A stretch of 5,896 nucleotides of DNA from Planctomycetaceae bacterium. Lineage in GTDB: Bacteria > Planctomycetota > Planctomycetia > Pirellulales > UBA1268. The notes below the pieces were generated by a model. The model was not told the DNA's origin. It did no database searches and saw nothing but the letters and a program-made list of their open reading frames with translations. Location of the stretch: assembly GCA_947440895.1 (NCBI GenBank), contig CANETO010000145.1, positions 1 to 5,896 on the forward strand, written 5' to 3'. A program made the position numbers and the translations under genes. Shown here piece by piece: positions 1 through 5,896 of the stretch. The number at the start of each line of letters is the position of its first letter. Position 1 is the stretch's first letter.

Positions 1-1
1 C

Positions 2-1713
<1,712 letters not shown>

Positions 1714-1717
<4 letters not shown>

Positions 1718-2835
1718 GTGTCCCCATTGGACAGATGATGGCCGTGCTCAAGCACATAGCCGTGCAGCGGCTGCGGGGCAACGCCCGGTATCCACTCGTG
1801 CTGATGCTCGAGCCGCTCTTTCGCTGCAATCTCGCCTGCGGGGGCTGCGGCAAGATCCAGCATCCGACCGACGTGCTGCGGTCGCACCTGACACCCGAGC
1901 AGTGCTTCACGGCGGTGGATGAATGTGGCGCCCCGATCGTGTCGATTCCCGGCGGCGAGCCGTTGCTGCACCCGCAGATCGAGCAGATCGTGGCGGGGAT
2001 CGTCGCCCGCAAAAAGTATCTCTATCTCTGCACCAACGCGCTCAAGCTCGTGGAGATGCTGCCGCACTTCACGCCGTCGCCCTATCTGGCCTTTTCAGTC
2101 CATCTGGATGGGCCTCGCGAGGAGCATGACCACGCCGTCTGCCGCGAGGGTGTCTACGACACGGCCGTGGCGGCAATCCGCGCCGCCCGCAAGGCGGGCT
2201 TCCGCGTGACCACCAATTCCACGCTGTTCGCCTCCGCCGATCCGGCCCGCTATCGGGCGTTTTTTGACGAGGTGATGACGCTGGGTGTCGAGGGGATGAT
2301 GATCTCCCCGGGCTATTCATATGCCAAGGCGCCCGACCAGGAGCACTTTCTGCCGCGTGACCGGAGCCAGTCGCTCTTCCGGCGGATCCTCGCGGATGCC
2401 CCGCGGCGGTGGAAATTCAATCAGTCGCCGGTCTTTCTGGAATTCCTGAAGGGGGCCTGGGACCTGGAATGCCGGCCCTGGGGAACGCCCACCTACAATC
2501 TTTTTGGGTGGCAGCGGCCCTGTTATCTGCTCGACGAGGGCTACACCAAGACCTATCGGGAGATGATGGAGCAGACCGACTGGAGCGCCTACGGCCGGGC
2601 CAGCGGCAACGCCAAGTGCCAGGACTGCATGGTGCACTGTGGCTATGAGCCGGCGGCTGTCGAGGCTACGTTTGGATCGCTCCGTGGCCTGCTGGGCACG
2701 GCGCGGCTGATGCTGCTCGGCCCGCCCCGCGCGCGGCCGACCGGCGACGATGCCAGTGCCCCCCTGCCCGCCCCGGGCCTGCGGGTGCAGCCGAACGGTC
2801 TGCCTGCCCTGCCGATCCTCGATCGCGTGGCGTGA
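1714..2835 (+). CDS. hpnH: HpnH, radical SAM adenosylhopane synthase
   Basis: HpnH adds a 5'-deoxyadenosyl radical from S-adenosylmethionine to diploptene to give adenosylhopane, the first step toward C35 bacteriohopanepolyols. The 373-residue protein carries the radical-SAM cluster motif CNLACGGC (C38, C42, C45), followed by the GKIQ typical of HpnH. A GGE motif for SAM binding is at 80-82. C106, in YLYLCTNA, matches the cysteine I recall being proposed as hydrogen donor in the Streptomyces enzyme. The C-terminal domain has C253, C270 and CQDCMVHC (C302, C305, C309). The last 35 or so residues are Pro/Ala/Arg-rich and look like a non-conserved tail. The ATG overlaps the shc stop as ATGA, and AGGGAG at 1700-1705 gives an 8-base Shine-Dalgarno spacing, so this start is well supported and translation is probably coupled to shc. 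A strong terminator follows about 125 bases after the stop. Confidence 0.96.
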
Positions 2836-2863
2836 CGCGGGCTCACCGTGACGCGACGTGACG
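2831..2863 (+). repeat. Three short CGTGACG direct repeats at the hpnH end
   Basis: CGTGACG occurs at 2831-2837, 2847-2853 and 2857-2863, the first spanning the hpnH stop codon. Spacing is irregular (16 and 10 bases). No binding protein is suggested, and in a GC-rich genome this may be chance or slippage. Confidence 0.35.
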
Positions 2864-2868
2864 ATGAC

Positions 2869-2894
2869 AAAAAGCCCCCGGCGGAAGCTGGGGG
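2869..2894 (-). terminator. Intrinsic terminator for the leftward sseA-sufE-ROK transcript
   Basis: Read on the - strand, CCCCCAGC and GCCGGGGG pair around a TTCC loop (2875-2894), with one A-C mismatch in the stem. After one C, five T follow (2869-2873). It lies about 170 bases past the ROK stop and is the only T-tract hairpin seen before the hpnH coding region. The mismatch may make it somewhat weaker than its + strand partner. Confidence 0.78.
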
Positions 2895-2957
2895 ACTCCG
2901 GGTGTGAACACCGTCCAACGTGCCATGCCCATCCGGGAACGCCCAACGACCCGGTGT

Positions 2958-2983
2958 CCCCGGACTTCCGTCCGGGGCTTTTT
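2958..2983 (+). terminator. Intrinsic terminator for the shc-hpnH transcript
   Basis: CCCCGGAC and GTCCGGGG form a perfect 8-bp stem around a TTCC loop (2958-2977). This is followed by C and five T (2979-2983). It is the first hairpin with a T-tract after the hpnH stop. The earlier hairpin at 2875-2894 has no T-tract in this orientation. Confidence 0.85.
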
Positions 2984-2998
2984 GTCAGACGAGCGTCG

Positions 2999-3047
2999 GG
3001 CCCGGAGGGCCGGTTGAGCACAAGCGGGCGGAGGCCCGGAAGGCCGA
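2999..3047. repeat. Duplicated GGCC dyad motif downstream of the ROK gene
   Basis: A 15-base unit, ggcccggaRggccgR, occurs at 2999-3013 and 3033-3047 with 13 of 15 identical positions. Each copy is a small dyad, GGCC-5 bases-GGCC, able to form a short hairpin. Both would sit in the 3' untranslated part of the leftward transcript, between the ROK stop and the terminator. Function is unknown; they could be processing or stability hairpins, or compositional chance. Confidence 0.45.
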
Positions 3048-3066
3048 ACCCGGCGTGAAGGTGTCC

Positions 3067-4104
3067 CTACAGCCCGCGTTCGCGGGCGATTCGTGCGGCG
3101 TCGAGGGCAGCGCCTCGTGCGCCGGCCGTGTCGCCGTTGGGGATCACGTGGATCGGGATGCCGGCCTGTTCTTCCCGCTGCGTCGGCATGCCGGCCCGGA
3201 TTTCGTGGAGAAACCACGATCGGAATTCCTCCGATGTCTCCACGGCACCGCCGCCCACGATCAACGCGTCGGGGTCGAACACGTTGATCATCTCGTCGAA
3301 GAAGAGCCCGAGCGCCCGTGCCTGTACGCGGAAGATTCCGCGGCAGAGGTCGTCCCCCTGCTCCGCGAGCCCGCGAACCCGTTTGGCCGCCTGGGCGATG
3401 TCACTTTCGCGGGCGAGTTCGTGGTCAGGATGGCGGGCGAGAAAATAGGGCAGGAGCGTGCGACGGATGGCCGTCAGCGAACAGAGCGATTCCAGATCGC
3501 CCGTCCGTCCGCAGTTGCAGGTCGGCACGATCCCCTCGATTCCCGGGATCTGATCAGCGGGAATCAGCACATGGCCAAGTTCCCCACCAAACCCGTTCCG
3601 GCCACTGATGACCTTGCCGCCGGTGATGACTCCGCCGCCCAGCCCCGTGCCGATGATCGCGGAGACGCTCGTCGCCGTGTTCTCCGAGCCGAAGATGGCC
3701 ACGTGGCCCCAGAGGGCTGCTGCGTTGCCATCGTTCAGGTAGCAGACCGGACGGTCGAGTCGACGCTCCAGGCCGGCACGGATGTCGTAGCCCGCCCACT
3801 CAGCATGGACGAAGTTTGTCGAGCCGCGTTTGCTGAACACGCCGACGGCACTGGCGGGACCGGGGGTGTCGAGGCCGATCGCCACGACGTTTTCCACTCG
3901 AACGCCTGCCTGCGCGGCGGCGATTGCCAAACCGTCGGCGATCTGGCTGAGGCAGATGCCAGGCCCCTCGACGCTCCTCGCCGGATGTTCGCACAGACCA
4001 TCGATCAGGAATTGGCCCCGCTGGTCGAGAAACGTGTAATTGATCGCAGTGCCGCCCAGATCAACGCCGGCCACGACCTTCATAGATTTTGCTGCGGATG
4101 TCAC
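3067..4104 (-). CDS. ROK-family sugar kinase or regulator with altered zinc motif
   Basis: ROK proteins are cytosolic sugar kinases (glucokinase, N-acetylglucosamine or fructokinase types) or transcription factors. This 345-residue protein has no N-terminal DNA-binding domain, so a kinase is more likely; its sugar cannot be told from sequence. Visible features are the phosphate-binding GVDLGGT at 13-19, the presumed catalytic Asp in NDGNAAA (D125), the glycine-rich GTGLGGG at 152-158, GGELGH with E175 and H178, and a late adenosine-site segment, ALIVGGGAVE, at 280-289. The metal motif reads CNCGRTGDLES (C196, C198), with D203 where the family normally has a third Cys. The segment between H178 and C196 is also longer than in E. 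coli Mlc. The GTG start at 4104 has AGGGAAAGG nine bases upstream. ATG at 4083 is possible but lacks such a site. The gene is 48 bases after sufE on the same strand and is probably last in that operon. Confidence 0.9.
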   Translation of the reverse strand: MTSAAKSMKVVAGVDLGGTAINYTFLDQRGQFLIDGLCEHPARSVEGPGICLSQIADGLAIAAAQAGVRVENVVAIGLDTPGPASAVGVFSKRGSTNFVHAEWAGYDIRAGLERRLDRPVCYLNDGNAAALWGHVAIFGSENTATSVSAIIGTGLGGGVITGGKVISGRNGFGGELGHVLIPADQIPGIEGIVPTCNCGRTGDLESLCSLTAIRRTLLPYFLARHPDHELARESDIAQAAKRVRGLAEQGDDLCRGIFRVQARALGLFFDEMINVFDPDALIVGGGAVETSEEFRSWFLHEIRAGMPTQREEQAGIPIHVIPNGDTAGARGAALDAARIARERGL

Positions 4105-4113
4105 TCGCTCATG

Positions 4114-4122
4114 CCTTTCCCT
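4114..4122 (-). promoter_or_regulatory. Ribosome binding site that decides the ROK start
   Basis: The - strand reads AGGGAAAGG here, nine bases before the GTG at 4104-4102. The alternative in-frame ATG at 4083-4081 is preceded by gcagcaaaatct with no purine-rich site. This favours GTG and a seven-residue N-terminal lead. Confidence 0.6.
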
Positions 4123-4139
4123 GCCATCATGCGTTCCCT

Positions 4140-4162
4140 GCCAGCCTGATCATCAGGCCGGC
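4140..4162. other. Hairpin spanning the sufE stop codon
   Basis: GCCTGA (4144-4149) pairs with TCAGGC (4153-4158) around a 3-base loop. Beyond one mismatch, three further GC pairs extend the stem to nine. It contains the sufE stop and sits about 36 bases upstream of the ROK start. There is no T-tract on either side, so it is not a standard terminator. It could tune transcript stability between the two genes or be incidental. Confidence 0.4.
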
Positions 4163-4587
4163 GTTGTGTGTGCCAGTTCCCGCTTCACTCGGGCCAGAAT
4201 TGCCCGCAGGCCCCGCGCCCTCAGAATGCCGAGCACGTCGGCGAGCCCCATCCGCTCAAGGATATCGTCCGGGAGCGTGGCTGCCTCCGCGACCGGACGA
4301 CCTTTGATCGCGTCGGCCAGAATCGCCACGAAGCCCTTCACCGTCGGCGCCTCGGGCGCCACCTCGGCAATCAGTCTGGCGGTCCCATCCGTTGCCTCGG
4401 CCCAGAGAAAGACCGGAGTCTGGCACTCGTGCACGCGGCGGTCCTCCGTGCCCTTTCTCGCCTGATACTCACTCGGCAGCGGCGGCAGGCCGGCGGCGAA
4501 ATCAAGCAGCAGTTCAAGTTTCTCTCGGCTGTCGAGGTCGGCGAACTCGCCGATGATCGTATCGAGCCGCTCGTGGACGCCATTCAT
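4153..4587 (-). CDS. sufE: SufE-like sulfur acceptor protein
   Basis: SufE proteins accept a persulfide sulfur on one cysteine and pass it to Fe-S cluster assembly, classically from the SufS desulfurase. From the chosen start the protein has 144 residues, close to the 138 of E. coli SufE. Its Cys55, in RVHECQTPVFL, matches the acceptor Cys51 of E. coli. The ECQTP form replaces the GCQSQ of enterobacteria and resembles actinobacterial SufE-domain proteins. Further matches are APTVKGFVAIL at 80-90 and the C-terminal RARGLRAILARVK at 123-135. The frame is open up to an ATG at 4644, but that would add 19 unlike-family residues encoded across a repeat-like stretch, so MNGVHERL at 4587 is preferred. 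Neither start has a clear Shine-Dalgarno site. It lies 63 bases after sseA on the same strand, suggesting sulfur handoff from that enzyme. No SufS, SufB or IscU gene is in view. Confidence 0.9.
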   Translation of the reverse strand: MNGVHERLDTIIGEFADLDSREKLELLLDFAAGLPPLPSEYQARKGTEDRRVHECQTPVFLWAEATDGTARLIAEVAPEAPTVKGFVAILADAIKGRPVAEAATLPDDILERMGLADVLGILRARGLRAILARVKRELAHTTPA

Positions 4588-4590
4588 GCG

Positions 4591-4620
4591 TAAAAATAAG
4601 AAGGGGACGGGTTCTTCAGG
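4591..4620. repeat. Short repeat-like piece between sseA and sufE
   Basis: A relatively AT-rich run (taaaaataag) leads into ggggacggg flanked by AAGAA (4598-4602) and TTCTT (4612-4616), an imperfect palindrome. Its base composition differs from the surrounding GC-rich genes. From memory, ggggacgg-ttctt strings of this kind recur in many bacterial genomes, some near REP-associated transposases. That resemblance is not verified. Within the window there is a single copy. Confidence 0.35.
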
Positions 4621-4650
4621 AGATGCAGCATCACCAGACTGCATGGGCTA

Positions 4651-5565
4651 TCAGGATGCATGAGCCGCCGATTCGCCGGCGGAAGCAGGTGCACCGGCGG
4701 TGGCAGTGCCACCAGGCGAGGCACCCTTTACGATCGGCACCCCCACGCAGTTGCCCCACTCCAGCCACGAGCCGTCGTAGTTCTTCACGTTCCCGAAGCC
4801 GAGCAGGTAGGTGAGCACGAACCAGGTCAGGCTCGATCGCTCTCCGATCCGGCAGTAGGCGATGGTGGGCGAGCGACGCTTCATCTTCAGTTCGCGGATG
4901 TAGAGCTTCTCGAGGTCCTTGGCCTTTTTGAAAGTGCCATCTTCGTTGCAGTTCAGGGGCCAAGGCACGTTGTTGGCGCCGGGGATGTGGCCGCCGCGGA
5001 TGGCGCCCTCGTTGGGGTAGTCGGGCATGTGCATCCGTTCGCCCCGGTATTCCTCAGGCGACCGCACGTCGAGCAGTTGCTTGCCCGCCCGTTGGTGCTT
5101 GAGCACCTCGTCCCGCAGAGCGCGGATCGAGTTGTCCTGCTCCGTCGCCTGGTAGTGGGCGTGGGGATAGGTCACCCGGTCGTTCGACCAGGCCCGGCCA
5201 TCGAGTTCCCATCGCTTCCGGCCGCCGTCCATCACGCGGCAGTCCTTGTGACCGTAGAGTTTGAACACCCAGAAGGCGTAGCAGGCCCACCAGTTGTTCT
5301 TGTCGCCGTAGAAGACGACGGTGGTGTCGTTGGAGATGCCACGTTCGGCACAGAGCTTCTCGAAGGAGGCCCGGTCGATGTAATCCCGCACCACCTGGTT
5401 CTGGAGATCGACCTGCCAGTCGATTTCGACCGCTCCGGCGATGTGGCCTTGGGTGTAGAGCGCCCGATCCTCGTCCGATTCGACAATCCGCACGCTGGGG
5501 TCGGTCAGATGCTCAGCCACCCAGGAAGTGGAAACGAGCACATCTGGATGGGCGTAGTCGGGCAT
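4651..5565 (-). CDS. sseA: SseA-type thiosulfate/3-mercaptopyruvate sulfurtransferase
   Basis: Two-domain rhodaneses transfer sulfane sulfur from thiosulfate or 3-mercaptopyruvate to an acceptor through a cysteine persulfide. The 304-residue protein has an N-terminal inactive rhodanese domain (about 8-125, with VESDEDRALY, GHIAGAVEIDW and the DGGRKRWELDG end). A C-terminal catalytic domain follows (about 145-278), containing LLDVRSPEEY and HMPDYPNEGAIRGGHIPGA. The active loop is CRIGERS with catalytic Cys238. The overall pattern closely recalls mycobacterial SseA and CysA2. ATG at 5565 is preceded by AGGAG nine bases upstream; the longer frame would need a TTG at 5595 and adds ten unlike-family residues. 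The last 24 residues are Gly/Ala/Pro/Ser-rich and probably disordered. The gene leads a - strand group with sufE and ROK and has a candidate promoter upstream. Substrate preference (thiosulfate or mercaptopyruvate) cannot be settled from this loop alone. Confidence 0.95.
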   Translation of the reverse strand: MPDYAHPDVLVSTSWVAEHLTDPSVRIVESDEDRALYTQGHIAGAVEIDWQVDLQNQVVRDYIDRASFEKLCAERGISNDTTVVFYGDKNNWWACYAFWVFKLYGHKDCRVMDGGRKRWELDGRAWSNDRVTYPHAHYQATEQDNSIRALRDEVLKHQRAGKQLLDVRSPEEYRGERMHMPDYPNEGAIRGGHIPGANNVPWPLNCNEDGTFKKAKDLEKLYIRELKMKRRSPTIAYCRIGERSSLTWFVLTYLLGFGNVKNYDGSWLEWGNCVGVPIVKGASPGGTATAGAPASAGESAAHAS

Positions 5566-5574
5566 GGACCAATG

Positions 5575-5579
5575 CTCCT
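5575..5579 (-). promoter_or_regulatory. Ribosome binding site that decides the sseA start
   Basis: The - strand reads AGGAG with nine bases to the ATG at 5565-5563. The upstream in-frame TTG at 5595 has only a weaker context, so the shorter protein is chosen. Confidence 0.75.
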
Positions 5580-5611
5580 GCGCGGCGGGGATCAAAGAAT
5601 CACTATTCCAA

Positions 5612-5640
5612 ATCGTAGTCCATGGTCATCCAGCCTGCAA
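5612..5640 (-). promoter_or_regulatory. Candidate sigma-70-like promoter for sseA
   Basis: On the - strand TTGCAG (5640-5635) and TACGAT (5617-5612) are separated by exactly 17 bases, matching TTGACA at 3 of 6 and TATAAT at 4 of 6. The site would give a leader of about 40 bases before the sseA ATG. It lies in the only substantial gap upstream of this operon, which favours it. The hexamers are poor and planctomycete promoters are not well characterised, so this is tentative. Confidence 0.3.
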
Positions 5641-5827
5641 CGATGCGCTGCGCCGCCGCGGCTGTGGCAGGGACACTTTGCGGTGTTCCTCGCACGCCCT
5701 CGTTCAAGCTGGCCCGCTCCTGTAAGATGCGGTTCGCCCTTGCCCCGCTGCCCCACCGCCTGCGGGAGTTCGCCGGGGCCTGTGCACGACGTCATCCATC
5801 CCTCATCACCGAGTGAACCGCATTCCG

Positions 5828-5896
5828 ATGGGTCCAGCCTTCATCTTCCAGATCACCGATCTCACCAAAAAGTTCGGTCAGCGAGAACTGCTCAAG
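5828..5896 (+). CDS. ettA: Probable ABC-F ATPase EttA, first 23 residues (3' end outside window)
   Basis: The visible N-terminus, MGPAFIFQITDLTKKFGQRE followed by LLK, has the arrangement of an ABC ATPase first strand: a hydrophobic strand, then L-x-K-x-(F/Y), then a leucine-lysine before the first conserved helix. The FIFQITDL start fits the ABC-F protein EttA, a ribosome-associated ATPase that gates translation elongation in response to energy state. No Walker A motif is inside the window, so another ABC ATPase cannot be excluded. The ATG has no strong Shine-Dalgarno; GAGTGA lies 11 bases upstream. The gene is divergent from sseA across a 262-base gap in which I recognise only the sseA signals. 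Confidence 0.6.
   Translation, partial: MGPAFIFQITDLTKKFGQRELLK

Larger units (their letters stand above)
2866..2986. repeat. Inverted pair of 38-base arms, each containing a hairpin
   Basis: Arms at 2866-2903 and 2949-2986 are reverse complements at 32 of 38 positions, separated by 45 bases. Each arm holds its own 8-bp hairpin, and most differences between arms fall in the stems, where the changes keep or nearly keep pairing. In the + sense the first hairpin has a GGAA loop and the second a UUCC loop; the - sense is the reverse. The outer ends carry A5 and T5 tracts, so the structure reads as a bidirectional terminator between convergent genes. A MITE-like origin is possible, but no target-site duplication is visible at the edges (acgat versus agacg). 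A 5-bp dyad, GGTGTGAACACC, lies at 2901-2912. Confidence 0.8.

Noticed and set aside
2317..3021. - strand open frame of 234 codons opposite the hpnH 3' half
   Set aside because: It is antisense to well-conserved hpnH sequence and runs through both terminator hairpins; the translation is Arg/Gly/Pro-rich without a family pattern.
2920..4149. Long + strand open frame (409 codons) opposite the ROK gene
   Set aside because: It lies almost wholly antisense to a gene with clear ROK motifs, starts inside the terminator region, and its translation shows no recognisable domain. It is explained by GC-rich codon use on the other strand.
4622..4671. Small dyads after sseA (GATGCAGCATC; TGCAT...ATGCA)
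   Set aside because: The arms are only 5 bp and there is no T-tract in the leftward direction, so they are not convincing terminators between sseA and sufE.
5703..5728. Possible ettA promoter, TTCAAG then TAAGAT
   Set aside because: The spacer is only 14 bases and the -35 matches 3 of 6. No better pair with 16-18 spacing was seen, so it is not supported.
5622..5816. Small + strand open frame (64 codons) just ahead of ettA
   Set aside because: It has no recognisable motif or Shine-Dalgarno and overlaps the sseA promoter region. Its end 11 bases before the ettA ATG is suggestive, but not enough to call a gene.

Overview
The window looks like a GC-rich bacterial chromosome segment, most likely from a planctomycete. 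That is inferred from gene content and protein character: a bacterial hopanoid cyclase with an HpnH radical-SAM partner, a ROK protein with an unusual metal-site motif, and an SseA/SufE pair of the kind otherwise familiar from actinobacteria. No rRNA or tRNA is present to fix the taxonomy. Every gene can be placed in a known family, and I found no CRISPR array, intact transposon, toxin-antitoxin pair or phage gene.

Layout. Bases 2-2835 (+ strand) hold a two-gene hopanoid block. It contains the C-terminal part of squalene-hopene cyclase (5' end outside the window) followed by hpnH, whose ATG overlaps the cyclase stop codon. Together they carry squalene to hopene and then to adenosylhopane, the entry to the extended C35 hopanoids. 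Bases 2836-3066 separate this block from the convergent gene cluster. They contain two hairpin-plus-T-tract terminators that are near mirror images, one per strand, and a GC-rich tail with a duplicated dyad motif.

Bases 3067-5565 (- strand) hold a probable three-gene operon. Read from its promoter side, it is an SseA-type thiosulfate/3-mercaptopyruvate sulfurtransferase, a SufE-like sulfur acceptor, and a ROK-family sugar kinase or regulator. The first two form a plausible persulfide relay; the ROK gene has no obvious functional link and may simply share the transcript. A short, relatively AT-rich, repeat-like piece lies between sseA and sufE. It artificially extends the sufE reading frame upstream, so a downstream start is preferred.

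Bases 5566-5827 form a divergent intergenic region with a candidate sseA promoter. At 5828 a + strand gene begins whose first 23 residues resemble the ABC-F protein EttA; it runs off the window.

The points most worth a second look are the mirror-image terminator pair with compensating base changes, the ROK zinc motif with Asp in place of a metal-ligand Cys, the sseA-sufE linkage, and the repeat-like insert ahead of sufE.
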